This document shows, piece after piece, positions 32,526 to 42,300 of a stretch of 64,000 nucleotides of DNA. The position numbers and the translations under genes were made by a program. Numbering within the stretch: the stretch's first letter is position 1; every line of letters starts with the position of its first letter. Location: NCBI GenBank assembly GCA_017607445.1, contig JAEVHH010000004.1, positions 496,001-560,000 of the forward strand, in the 5' to 3' direction. The notes below the pieces were generated by a model. That model ran no database searches, had not been told where the DNA came from, and saw nothing but the letters and a program-made list of their open reading frames with translations. The stretch comes from Histoplasma ohiense (Eukaryota > Ascomycota > Eurotiomycetes > Onygenales > Ajellomycetaceae).

Positions 32526-35445
32526 TTATCCCCCTCTATCAAGATGAGTGAGGACTTGTAGATGTTGAGGACAGCAGTGTTCTTCAAGGTGAACACAGAT
32601 TCTCAGATCAGACAATCATATTCTATTCATTTGATGAGATATTCACAGTGGTGGTGATTGATTCTATCATCAAGAATTGCTTTGATTTCTCATTCAAGTT
32701 TGTTATCTTCTTCTACAATGATGGGTGACTGTCAATTGGAGATTCTCTGTGAGGGGAATGAATCCTCGGCTGTGGGTTGAAGCAGGTTTGTATGAAAGAT
32801 GTTGTGAATGTCAGATGAGATGTTGAGTTGATAATCATGTGTATCTAGCACTTTCTTCACTGTATATTTGGTATGATGATAATCTAGTATACACAAGAGA
32901 TGATTCATTCTTATGTTCTTGAGATTCAGTCAGACTTTGTCTTCTATATAATATCAGATTGCAGAACTTCTTCTGATGTTTGTTTGATTCTTATAATTTT
33001 GCTGAATATTGATCATTGAAGCTTCTGCTCATTCATAGACTTTCTTCAGCTTGCTCATGATATTCTCTGCTGTCTGTATAAAGCTGCAGATGTGCATGAT
33101 TTCTTGGAGAGTCTCAGAGAAGTTCAGAATCTCTAAGTTGTATCTGTGTAGAAGAAAGAATGAGCTTACATCTGTTGTAGCAGAATCTCAACTGTTAATT
33201 GCAATCTCAGTGTGTGACAGCAGATTGCTTCAGTTGTTTTGTGTGTAATTGCAGAACTTACAGAGAATGTTCTTTATCATTTGTATTATTCTCTCAATAG
33301 CTTCATCAGTCTCTGAGTGATACATTGTTGATAACTTTCATTCAATTCTTAATAATTGGTATACACAGACTCAGAGTGTGCTGATGAATTGACTGTCTCT
33401 ATCTGACACAATGAATGAAGACAGACTGTGTATATAATAGAATGGACTTCTGATGAAGACATCTGCAACTACTTCAGTGTTCATCTTATCACAGAACTGT
33501 AGTATTACACTCTTGCTGAGTTAATCAACAATGACTAGAATGTTTGTAGAATCTCCACTTTCAGGTAAGAAAACTGCAAAATTGATAGCTATATCATATC
33601 AAGTTTGATTGAGAACAGATAGAGGCTTCAGCATTTCTTTTCAGTATTCACATCATACTGTCACTGAGCTGCAGTGATCACAGTTGTGTATGAACTGATG
33701 TATGTCTTTCAATATATCTGATCAGTAGAATTCTTGAGTGATGATGTTGTACATGATTTTGTGTTCTGAGTGCTCAGTTATCAGTGAGTCATGAATTTCT
33801 TGCATGATCTGTGTTTGTAGAGGTTCTGAATTGAGGATCCATCATCTATCTTGAAAGTGTAAGCAGTTGTCATCATCAATTGAATATGCTGAGATATTCA
33901 TTCTTGGATATACATCTGCAGGGAATTGAGGTGCTTTACTTTGTACAGCTTTGATGGCTTGCTGTCAGAATTCATCTGCTTCTGCTGTTAGTCTCCATTG
34001 TTCTTCAAGTGAGAGTTCTTGAGCTTGGGACTGATTGATATGTACACAGAGTTCATCTGATTGTGTAGAACTTTCTATAATTGTGGGGTTGATTAACTGA
34101 TACTCTTGGTGTTTCCATCTGTCATCTAAATCATCAGATGGCATATCTTGTTCTCAGTGAGACAGAGCATCTGCAAGAGTGTTCTCTACTTCAGATTGAT
34201 AATGAATTGTGAATGAAAAACAGCTAAGAAACAATGATCAACACATATGTCTCTCAGTGAGCTTATGAGTGGTTGTGAAGTATTCTAAGTTCTTATGATT
34301 GATAACAATCTCAAACTTCTCAACACTCATAAGTTCAGACTTTCATTCTTCAAGACATTATATGATTGCTAGAAGCTTCTTGTTGTAGATCTCATAGTTG
34401 CATTCAGTGGGTGACATCTTTTTCAAGATGAAGACACAGAGTTGTAGAACATCTTTGTTATCATATTGCATTAGTGTCTCATCTACTACATAACTCAAGA
34501 TGTCTGTTTCAAGAATTGTATGCTTATCTGAATCAAATGATTACAGTATTGAGATGTTTGTGAACATACACTTCAGCTTTTTGAATGCTGCATCCACTTT
34601 GTCAGTTCATTGGAATACAGTGTCTTTTCAGATCAGATTCATCAGTGATTGTACAATATTGAAGAAGTCTTTGATGAATCTTTGATAGAAGTTGATGAAT
34701 TCTAGAAAGCTTCTAGTCTCTTTTACTGAGACTGATATCTCTCAGTTGAGAATTGCTTCCATCTTCTTAGAATTCATGTGTATGTCTTTTTCAGCTTTGA
34801 TGATGAATCCTAGATAGGTTGTAGACTTGGTCTCAAAGTCACATTTGTCAATGTCCACTTGCAGTTCAGCTTTATGTAGACAGTCAAGCACTTGTTGTAT
34901 GTGCTTGCAGTGCTCAGTGAGCAGTCCATTGGTGAAGATCAGAATATCATTCATGTACACTGAGATGATCTCATTGAGCAGATCTCATAGAGCTCAGTTA
35001 ATGTATTTCTGAAATGTGCTTGAAGTGTTTGCTAATTCAAAGAGAGTCACTGTCCATTTGTATAATCTGTAATGTGTATGAAAAGTGATTAGTCATTCAT
35101 CACCTTCATTAATCATTATCTTATAGAAGGCTGCAGAGATGTCAAGCTTTGTAAATCATTTTGCTTTTTCTATTTGTTTGAGTGTTTTGTTGATGAGTGG
35201 AAGAGAGTATCAGTTCTTCTGTGTAATCTTGTTGAATTCTCAGTAGTCAATGCAGAATTGTAAGTCTTCTTCTGATTTCTTCATGAACAGTACAGATGCT
35301 GTGATGAATGAGTTGTTAATATGAATGAAGTCTTTGTTCAGTAATCTGTTGAGTGTTTTTTGTAGAATGAGAAGCTTGTTGTGTGACATGCTGTAGAGAG
35401 GACTTCAGAGTGGTTGTGGGTTCTTACTATTTTTCTTGATGAGCT
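32526..35445 (-). pseudogene. A3 pol, distal part (RT to chromodomain), degraded
   Basis: Aligns to A4 pol from the RT N-terminus to the chromodomain. An open piece 34742-34960 keeps YMNDILIF (second catalytic Asp of YMDD changed, GAC to AAC) and the RT thumb. The rest is riddled with stops. Ends at the A4 target site CAATT. Confidence 0.85.
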
Positions 35446-35548
35446 CAATTTGTGACGGGTTAGCACCCGTTAGTAATTAACTTACGCAACCAACTCCCCT
35501 CCTGCACCCGCTCGTTCCTGGCCGTTGTGACCTCGCGTAACCCTCGAT

Positions 35549-35864
35549 GTTCTTCCGCTCCGTGCTCCGCGCTCGCGTAGTTTCTAACGATTCTTCCGCG
35601 TAGCTCTTAACGTTCTTCCGCTCCGTGCTCCGCGCTCGCGTAGTCTCTAACGATTCTTCCGCGTAGCTCCTTACGTTCCCCCGCTCTGTGTTCCGCGCTC
35701 GCGTAGTCTCTAACGATTCTTCCGCGTAGCTCCTTACGTTCTCCCGCTCTGTGCTCCGCGCTCGCGTAGTCTCTAACGATTCTTCCGCGTAGCCCTCAAT
35801 GATTCCCCCGCCCCACGTTCCGCGCTCGCGTAACTTCTAACGATTCTTACGCGTACCCCTTAAT
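35549..35864 (+). repeat. U3 tandem repeats, five 63-bp units
   Basis: Units begin GTTCTTCCGCTCC and each contain CGCGCTCGCGTAG and TCTAACGATTCTTCCGCG. Copy number varies in the family: five here and in A3, four in A2 and A6, three in A1 and A5, which explains LTR lengths 597, 534 and 470. Position upstream of the TATA box suggests enhancer-like elements. Confidence 0.85.
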
Positions 35865-35928
35865 GTTCTTCCGCTCCGCGCTCCACTGTGGAGCGGCTTC
35901 TGATATTCTTCCGCCCCGAACTTTCCCC

Positions 35929-35935
35929 TATAAGA
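35929..35935 (+). promoter_or_regulatory. A4 TATA box
   Basis: TATAAGA, 57 bp upstream of the inferred transcript start. A CT-rich stretch (35951-35985) lies between, as is usual for fungal promoters. The same box occurs in the 3' LTR at 41523-41529. Confidence 0.6.
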
Positions 35936-35985
35936 ACCCCCTTCGTACGACCTTTTCTTCTGATTTCTTTTCTCTTTCTTTCCTT

Positions 35986-36060
35986 AATCAATTCGTAATC
36001 TGTAATTAGGATAGTACCAAATCGTTAATCGAAGTACGCCCGTTACATTACGAATTGATT
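35986..36060 (+). promoter_or_regulatory. Self-priming pair: RNA 5' end and primer-binding site
   Basis: AATCAATTCGTAAT (35986-35999) follows the pyrimidine tract and would be the 5' end of the RNA. Its exact complement ATTACGAATTGATT occupies 36047-36060, at the LTR/leader junction where a primer-binding site must be. No tRNA 3'-end complement (TGG...) is present. This is the arrangement of Tf1-type self-primed retrotransposons, in which the RNA 5' end folds back, is cleaved and primes minus-strand synthesis. Inference from sequence, but the 14-bp perfect match is direct. Confidence 0.8.
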
Positions 36061-36072
36061 CTTCTGCGTTTA

Positions 36073-36277
36073 AGGCCCGAGTGCCTCGTTATTAGTTCTT
36101 ACGCCCGAGTGCGTCGTTACCAGTTCTTACGCCCGAGTGCGTCGTTTACAGGCCCGAGTGCCTAGTCGTTACAAGAGATCCCTCGTGGGCCCGAGTGCCC
36201 TTATCGTTAGTTATATAGGCCGTCGTGCCTAAGCGTCCGAAACACAATCGACCGTGTTCTACGAGGCCCGAGTGCCT
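36073..36277 (+). other. Leader hairpin array with invariant CCGAGT loop
   Basis: Six copies of a 4-bp stem and 6-nt loop CCGAGT at 36073-36086, 36101-36114, 36129-36142, 36150-36163, 36187-36200 and 36264-36277. Stems are AGGC/GCCT (three times), ACGC/GCGT (twice) and GGGC/GCCC (once), so stem bases covary while the loop is constant. A seventh AGGC/GCCT stem with loop CGTCGT is at 36217-36230. Located between primer-binding site and gag, where packaging or dimerisation signals are expected. Confidence 0.7.
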
Positions 36278-36286
36278 ACGAACCGT

Positions 36287-36351
36287 AACGCTGCGAATAG
36301 CGTTCACGAAGAAGCTTGACCAAGCTTAGCGCCGCAACACTGCGAATAGTG
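36287..36351 (+). other. Leader hairpins with GCGAAT loop
   Basis: AACGCT-GCGAAT-AGCGTT (36287-36304) and CACT-GCGAAT-AGTG (36338-36351) share a loop but have different stems. Between them AAGCTT-GACC-AAGCTT (36312-36327) can also fold. They lie just before gag. Confidence 0.55.
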
Positions 36352-36394
36352 CCTGCGAGAGGACCGAGTATTCCTTTTCTTTTTTTATTATTAT

Positions 36395-37354
36395 ATGTCC
36401 TTAGATATCGAAATGAACTACGAGCAATCCTACGAACACCCGCCGCACCCGAACGCGGCGGACGATAACTTAGACCTACGAAGCATCCTCCAGCAGCAGG
36501 CGCTACAGATGGCCGAATTGCAACGACGACTTGCTGAAATGAGCACTCCCGCGTTCACCGTTCCTCCTACGCCCGCGCCTCACGAAAAGCCCCCAAGAGA
36601 GAAGCTCCCAATCCTCGACAAATACGAGGGAGACCTAGCGCTCTACCTCGCGTGGAAGTCAAAAGCGAACGCCAAATTGGACATCGATGGACGAGCAATA
36701 GGCTCGTTATCCAATCAAGCGTGGTATATCCATAGCAGGTTGGATGGCGACGCGTTAGCAAAATTCCAACCCTGGATGAGCCATTGCCAGGACCACCAGC
36801 GTACGCCAGAGCTAGTCTTCCGACAACTCGACTCCCTCTTCCTCGATCCTACGCTTCAAGCCAAGGCGTTAGACTGGCTTAATCGGACTCGCCAGATGGA
36901 TGTCGCGTTGGCAACTTACCTTCCTGAATTCGATCGCAAGCTCCTAGAAGCAGGTGGGCAAGACTGGGACGACGCCGTCAAGATCAACATGTTGTTCAAG
37001 AACTTGAACTTCCAATTGCATAACCGAAGCGTAGGGCGTCCGAAGCCCTCAACATACAGCGAATTCTGCGCTGATCTTCGCCTGTTGGACAACGACCTGT
37101 CTCAGTTCCGCGCGCTCCAAAATCGCAGAGGATTCCGCCGAACAAATGCGTACGCCCCGAACCACTCTGCAGCGCCCCCCGCCTCCGAACCAGAACCAAT
37201 GGACTGGGTCCCACACGTAAACGCAAGTCGCCCGAGGGTCCCCAACGTCTCAGGGAAGGACGCCGCCGACCGAATCGCCAGAGGAGTCTGCATACGCTGC
37301 GACAAGCCAGGGCACTTCGCGAACCAATGTCCGGAATGCGATCGCCCCGAGTAA
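36395..37354 (+). CDS. gag: A4 Gag protein (319 aa)
   Basis: Structural protein that forms the virus-like particle and binds element RNA in the cytoplasm. N-terminal part is Gln/Leu-rich (QQQALQMAELQRRLAEM, residues about 31-48, coiled-coil-like) followed by a Pro-rich linker. The central part corresponds to the capsid region (LYLAWKSKAN, then WYIHSRLDGDALAKFQPW). A CCHC zinc knuckle uses Cys299, Cys302, His307 and Cys312. Start ATG 36395 is the first after the hairpin leader; an alternative Met lies five codons on. The stop TAA at 37352 is 125 bp before the pol ATG. Fully open, unlike every other copy here. Confidence 0.95.
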   Translation: MSLDIEMNYEQSYEHPPHPNAADDNLDLRSILQQQALQMAELQRRLAEMSTPAFTVPPTPAPHEKPPREKLPILDKYEGDLALYLAWKSKANAKLDIDGRAIGSLSNQAWYIHSRLDGDALAKFQPWMSHCQDHQRTPELVFRQLDSLFLDPTLQAKALDWLNRTRQMDVALATYLPEFDRKLLEAGGQDWDDAVKINMLFKNLNFQLHNRSVGRPKPSTYSEFCADLRLLDNDLSQFRALQNRRGFRRTNAYAPNHSAAPPASEPEPMDWVPHVNASRPRVPNVSGKDAADRIARGVCIRCDKPGHFANQCPECDRPE

Positions 37355-37460
37355 ACCCCCACGCGCGTAAACGCTGCGTCGCCCGCGGATAGGCAAGAAC
37401 AGGGAAAAGACGAGCTCTCGCCCTAAAACGCGGACGAGAGCTCAAGGAGCAGAAAGCTAG
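37351..37460 (+). other. Candidate intron joining gag to pol
   Basis: A GTAAAC donor overlaps the gag stop codon (37351), CTAAAAC (37423-37429) could serve as branch region and GCTAG (to 37460) as acceptor. Removal of these 110 bp would fuse gag to pol in frame. Gag and pol are in different frames and do not overlap, since pol's frame has TAG at 37390-37392, so simple -1 frameshifting cannot work. Donor and acceptor motifs remain readable in A1 and A5. Hypothesis only. Confidence 0.3.
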
Positions 37461-37479
37461 CTGGAGATTCGAGCAGGAG

Positions 37480-40400
37480 ATGCAAGCGGACGCAATCATG
37501 GTCCCTGCCATTGTAAATAGCTTAGTCAACGTACGAGCAATGGTAGACAGTGGTTTCCTTCACTACGCTCTTATAGACACCCAGCTGGTCGAGAAGCATA
37601 AGCTCCAGCGTATCCCCTTTCCCAAACCGCGTAAGCTCAGTGGATTTGACGGCCCCAGAGGATCCGCCTCTTACAACATGGTAAGATTTAATGTCGACGT
37701 AGGAGGACACGAGAAAAAGAACGTATACGCATACGAAATACAAGGCCTTGAGTACGATCTAATGCTCGGCCTATCATGGCTCACAGAATTTGGAACCTTG
37801 TTGGACGCACGCAACCGCTGCCTTATTTTCCCAGGAGGCGACCGTGTTTACGAGAAGGATGTCGATAGGACCGCTGATCTCACCCAGATATCAGCGGAAG
37901 CGTACAAACTACTAACCCGCCAAGCGCATGAGAAGAAGAACGTCCAAGTGTTCGCTGCTAGCATGGCGGATATCAAAAAAGCGTTAGAAAAGCTAGAACC
38001 CAAAGACCCCAAGAAACCGCGCAAGGAACTACCCGAATCGTACGAAGACTTCGCAGACGTGTTCGACGAAAAAGAAGCTGAAAAGCTTCCTCCTCACCGA
38101 GGACCCGGCATAGATCATACGATCGAGCTCATCAAGGAGGACGGTAAGGACCCGCAACCACCCTGGGGTCCTCTCTACAGCATGTCGCGCGACGAGCTCC
38201 TCGTCCTACGAAAAACGCTCAACGGACTATTGGACAAAGGCTTCATTCGTGTTAGCAACTCACCCGCCGCAGCACCCGTACTGTTCGCGAAGAAACCAGG
38301 AGGAGGCTTACGATTCTGCGTTGACTACCGAGGACTCAACAAGATTACGCGGAAGGACCGATACCCTCTCCCACTCATCAACGAAACACTCGAACGAGTA
38401 GGAAAAGCAAAATGGTTTACGAAGCTTGACATCTCTGCGGCCTTCTATAAGATAAGGATTAATGAAGGTGACGAATGGCTAACCGCTTTTCGTACGCGTT
38501 ACGGATTATACGAATGGACAGTGACCCCCTTTGGATTAGCGAACGCCCCGAGCACGTTCCAGAAATACATTAACTGGGCCCTACGAGACCTGCTCGACGA
38601 GATCGCCTCAGCGTACATGGACGATATCCTGATCTTCACCGATGGACCGCTCACTGAGCACCGCAAGCACGTACGACAAGTGCTTGACCGCCTACGTAAA
38701 GCCGGACTGCAAGTGGACATTGACAAATGCGACTTCGAGACCAAGTCTACGACCTACCTAGGATTCATCATCGAAGCTGAAAAAGGCGTACGCATGGATC
38801 CTAAGAAGGTGGAAGCAATCCTCAACTGGGAGGCACCAGTCTCGGTAAAAGGGACTAGAAGCTTCCTAGGATTCGCCAACTTCTACCGAAGGTTCATCAA
38901 AGACTTCTCCGATATCGTACGACCACTGACGGACCTGACCCGGAAAGACGCCGTATTCCAATGGACTGACGAAGCGGACGCAGCATTCAAAAAGCTGAAG
39001 CGTATGTTCACAAGCGCCCCGATGCTGCAATCATTCGATCCGGATAAGCATACGATTCTCGAAACGGACGCCTCAGGTTATGTAGTAGGTGGGGCACTGA
39101 TGCAATATGATAACGAAGGTGTCCTACGACCCTGTGCCTTCACCTCGAAAAAGATGTCGCCCGCCGAATGCAACTACGAGATCTACGACAAGGAGCTCCT
39201 AGCGATCATACGATGCCTCGAAGAATGGGAATCCGAACTCATGAGTGTCGAGAGGTTCGAGATTGTTACCGATCATAAGAACCTAGAGTACTTCACAACC
39301 ACTCGTAAGCTCACTGAGAGGCATATGCGTTGGTCATTGTTCCTTAGCCGTTTTTCGTTCACAATTCGTTATCGACCTGGAGTAGAGAACACCCTTGCGG
39401 ATGCCCTGTCCCGCCGAGAACAAGATATGCCATCTGATGACTTGGATGACAGGTGGAAACACCGAGAGCATCGGTTAATCGACCCTGCAATCATAGAAAG
39501 TCCTACGCAACCAGATGAACCCCGCGTACATATCAACCAGTCCCGAGCTCAAGAACCCTTGCTCGAAGAACAATGGAGACTAGCGGCAGAGGCAGATGAA
39601 TTCTGGCAACAAGCCGCCGAAGCCGTACGAAGCAAAGCACCTCGATTCCCCGCAGGCGTATACCCAAGAACGGATATCTCAGCATGTTCGATCGACGATG
39701 ACAACTGCTTACGCTTTCGAGATAGGCGATGGGTCCCCGATTCAGAACCCCTACGAACACGGATCATGCAAGAAATTCATGACTCGCCGATGACCGGGCA
39801 CCCAGGACGCGAAATCATGTACAACATCGTCGCCCGAGAATTCTACTGGCCAGATATGTCGAAAGACATACGCCGGTTCGTACGCAACTGTGATCGCTGC
39901 GGCTCAGTGACGGCATGGCGTGAACGCCGAAAAGGGATGCTGAAGCCCCTACCTGTCCCCGACCGAACTTGGCGCGATATAGCTATCGATTTTGCAGTTT
40001 CCTTACCCGAAAGCGGAGGTTCTACGAACATCCTAGTCATTGTCGACCGACTCAGCAAGGGCGTAATACTACAGCCCTGTGACAAGATGGACGCCGAAGT
40101 AGTTGCAGATGCCTTCGTCAGAAGCCCGTTCTATCGTATGCACGGCCTGCCTTCATCCATTGTGTCAGATAGAGGCAGTCAATTCGTCAGCGCACTCTGG
40201 GCCCGCGTATGCCAATTATTAAGAATCGAACGAAAGTTATCAACGGCGTACCACCCAGAGACTGATGGAGCTACCGAGAGGATGATACAAACGGTAAAGA
40301 ACATCCTCCGTAAGTTCTGCAATTACGCGCAAGACAACTGGAGCAACCTGCTGCCACACGCTGAGATTGCGATTAACGGTCGAGATTCCGCTACGACAGG

Positions 40401-41049
40401 CGTAAGCCCATTCTTCCTCCTACACGGATACAACTTAGAGGTCCTGGACTTCCCCGAGACTCCCCGAGAAACCGCGCACGCCCGCAGCCCCATACAGGCG
40501 GCAGAGAACATCGTGAGCAAGCTGAAGAAAGCCCGCGAATGGGCAGAAGCTTCAATGGCCAGCGCTCAGCAAGATTACGAGGACCAAGCGAACACCAGGA
40601 GGAGTCCTGCGACCCGATACCACGTAGGAGACAAAGTCTGGCTGGACCTCAAGAACATAAGAACGGACCGCCCCTCGCGTACGCTAGATTACCGCCACGC
40701 CAAGTATACGGTGAAGGAAGTGCTAGGCACACACGATTATCGACTCGACACCCCGCCTGGCATCCACGACGTCTTTCATACGAACCTGCTCCGACCCGCG
40801 GCCGAGGATCCATTCCCCTCACAGAGAACCTCCGATTGGCAGCCACCCGCCATCGTAGGAGAAGACAACGAACTCGAGTGGGAAATCGAAGCAATCCTTG
40901 ACGATAGAACCAACCGCCGCCGCCGCGAATACCTCGTCAAATGGGTAGGATACGATCGTCCGACCTGGGAACCCGCGTCCGCCTTGGAGGACACCGCCGC
41001 CCTCGACACCTACGAGTCCTCACTCACCCCGGTAGGGGGGATAATGTGA
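37480..41049 (+). CDS. pol: A4 Pol polyprotein: protease, RT, RNase H, integrase, chromodomain (1189 aa)
   Basis: Makes and integrates element cDNA. Protease: Asp23-Ser24-Gly25. RT: Asp317 in KLDISAAF and the YMDD box 379-382. RNase H: Asp530, Glu572 and Asp598. Integrase: zinc finger His767, His774, Cys804, Cys807; catalytic Asp837, Asp897, Glu933 with the D,D35E spacing. A GPY/F-like module lies near 1045-1110 and a chromodomain at about 1132-1182 (EAILDDR, YLVKWVGY, TWEP), which in chromoviruses steers integration to particular chromatin. No stop in the frame. ATG 37480 is the first Met; the frame is open back to 37393. The stop codon lies in the 3' LTR (5-nt overlap). All active-site residues are present. 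Confidence 0.97.
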   Translation: MQADAIMVPAIVNSLVNVRAMVDSGFLHYALIDTQLVEKHKLQRIPFPKPRKLSGFDGPRGSASYNMVRFNVDVGGHEKKNVYAYEIQGLEYDLMLGLSWLTEFGTLLDARNRCLIFPGGDRVYEKDVDRTADLTQISAEAYKLLTRQAHEKKNVQVFAASMADIKKALEKLEPKDPKKPRKELPESYEDFADVFDEKEAEKLPPHRGPGIDHTIELIKEDGKDPQPPWGPLYSMSRDELLVLRKTLNGLLDKGFIRVSNSPAAAPVLFAKKPGGGLRFCVDYRGLNKITRKDRYPLPLINETLERVGKAKWFTKLDISAAFYKIRINEGDEWLTAFRTRYGLYEWTVTPFGLANAPSTFQKYINWALRDLLDEIASAYMDDILIFTDGPLTEHRKHVRQVLDRLRKAGLQVDIDKCDFETKSTTYLGFIIEAEKGVRMDPKKVEAILNWEAPVSVKGTRSFLGFANFYRRFIKDFSDIVRPLTDLTRKDAVFQWTDEADAAFKKLKRMFTSAPMLQSFDPDKHTILETDASGYVVGGALMQYDNEGVLRPCAFTSKKMSPAECNYEIYDKELLAIIRCLEEWESELMSVERFEIVTDHKNLEYFTTTRKLTERHMRWSLFLSRFSFTIRYRPGVENTLADALSRREQDMPSDDLDDRWKHREHRLIDPAIIESPTQPDEPRVHINQSRAQEPLLEEQWRLAAEADEFWQQAAEAVRSKAPRFPAGVYPRTDISACSIDDDNCLRFRDRRWVPDSEPLRTRIMQEIHDSPMTGHPGREIMYNIVAREFYWPDMSKDIRRFVRNCDRCGSVTAWRERRKGMLKPLPVPDRTWRDIAIDFAVSLPESGGSTNILVIVDRLSKGVILQPCDKMDAEVVADAFVRSPFYRMHGLPSSIVSDRGSQFVSALWARVCQLLRIERKLSTAYHPETDGATERMIQTVKNILRKFCNYAQDNWSNLLPHAEIAINGRDSATTGVSPFFLLHGYNLEVLDFPETPRETAHARSPIQAAENIVSKLKKAREWAEASMASAQQDYEDQANTRRSPATRYHVGDKVWLDLKNIRTDRPSRTLDYRHAKYTVKEVLGTHDYRLDTPPGIHDVFHTNLLRPAAEDPFPSQRTSDWQPPAIVGEDNELEWEIEAILDDRTNRRRREYLVKWVGYDRPTWEPASALEDTAALDTYESSLTPVGGIM
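41034..41044 (+). promoter_or_regulatory. A4 polypurine tract
   Basis: AGGGGGGATAA directly before the 3' LTR, the plus-strand DNA primer site. It overlaps the last pol codons. Confidence 0.8.
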
Positions 41050-41641
41050 CGGGTTAGCACCCGTTAGTAATTAACTTACGCAACCAACTCCCCTCCTGCA
41101 CCCGCTCGTTCCTGGCCGTTGTGACCTCGCGTAACCCTCGATGTTCTTCCGCTCCGTGCTCCGCGCTCGCGTAGTTTCTAACGATTCTTCCGCGTAGCTC
41201 TTAACGTTCTTCCGCTCCGTGCTCCGCGCTCGCGTAGTCTCTAACGATTCTTCCGCGTAGCTCCTTACGTTCCCCCGCTCTGTGTTCCGCGCTCGCGTAG
41301 TCTCTAACGATTCTTCCGCGTAGCTCCTTACGTTCTCCCGCTCTGTGCTCCGCGCTCGCGTAGTCTCTAACGATTCTTCCGCGTAGCCCTCAATGATTCC
41401 CCCGCCCCACGTTCCGCGCTCGCGTAACTTCTAACGATTCTTACGCGTACCCCTTAATGTTCTTCCGCTCCGCGCTCCACTGTGGAGCGGCTTCTGATAT
41501 TCTTCCGCCCCGAACTTTCCCCTATAAGAACCCCCTTCGTACGACCTTTTCTTCTGATTTCTTTTCTCTTTCTTTCCTTAATCAATTCGTAATCTGTAAT
41601 TAGGATAGTACCAAATCGTTAATCGAAGTACGCCCGTTACA
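41045..41641 (+). repeat. A4 3' LTR (597 bp)
   Basis: Same length as the 5' LTR and no difference seen in the stretches I compared by eye, indicating a recent insertion. Followed by target duplication CAATT. Confidence 0.95.
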
Positions 41642-41646
41642 CAATT

Positions 41647-42300
41647 GTATGATTTATACTGGGTTCTTGATGAGAGGGAAGCTTTTCAGCTTCTTTCTTA
41701 TTGAATATATCTGTGAAGTCTTTGTACAATTTGAGTAGTTTCTTGTGTGATTTCTTGAGGTCTTTGGGTTCTAACTTTTCTAATGCTTTTTTGATATCTG
41801 TCATGCTAGCAGTGAACACTTGGACATTCTTCTTCTCATATGCTTGGTAGATTAGTAGTTTGTACACTTCCACTGATATCTGAGTGAGATCAGCAGTTCT
41901 ATCAACATTCTTCTTGTAAACACAGTTGCCTTCTGAGAAAATAAGGCAGTGGTTGCATGTGTTCAACAAGGTTCCAAATTCTATAAGTCATGATAGACTG
42001 AGCATTAGGTTGTACTCAAGATCTTGTATTTCATATACATATACATTCTTTTTCTTGTGTTCTTCTATGTTGATGTTAAATCTTACCATGTTGTAGAAGG
42101 CTGATCCTCTGAGGCCATCAAATTCACTGAGCTTATATGACTTGAAAAAGGAGATACACTGGAGCTTATGCTTCTCAACCAGCTGGGTGTCTATAAGAGT
42201 GTAATGAAGGAAATCACTGTCTATCATTGCTTGTATGTTGACTAGGCTATTTACAATGATAGAGACTATGATTGTGTCTGCTTGCATCTTCTGCTTGAAT
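41647..42300 (-). pseudogene. A3 pol, proximal part (protease, linker), degraded
   Basis: Two open pieces, 41988-42287 starting at the pol ATG context (active site MIDSD, Gly changed to Asp) and 41637-41969. It continues at 35445 on the other side of A4. Confidence 0.85.

Larger units (their letters stand above)
35451..36047 (+). repeat. A4 5' LTR (597 bp)
   Basis: Begins TGTGACGGG and ends CCCGTTACA. U3 contains five 63-bp tandem units, then a TATA box, a pyrimidine tract and the probable RNA start at 35986, so that R-U5 would span about 35986-36047. Confidence 0.95.
35451..41641 (+). mobile_element. A4: intact chromovirus LTR retrotransposon
   Basis: 6191 bp with two 597-bp LTRs that appear identical, terminal inverted bases TGT...ACA and target duplication CAATT (35446-35450, 41642-41646). 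It has primer-binding site, gag, pol and polypurine tract in order, and both large ORFs are open. It has normal CpG content and no RIP damage although several mutated copies of the same family surround it, so it inserted after the last RIP exposure or RIP no longer acts. Confidence 0.97.

Noticed and set aside
35549..35864. CRISPR-like repeat array
   Set aside because: Units are contiguous 63-bp tandem repeats inside an LTR, with no unique spacers.
37352..37480. Programmed -1 frameshift between gag and pol
   Set aside because: The frames do not overlap; pol's frame contains TAG at 37390-37392 and no slippery site could bridge it.
36996..37529. 177-codon minus ORF over A4 gag end
   Set aside because: Shadow of gag/pol in GC-normal DNA; no motif, not kept in other copies.
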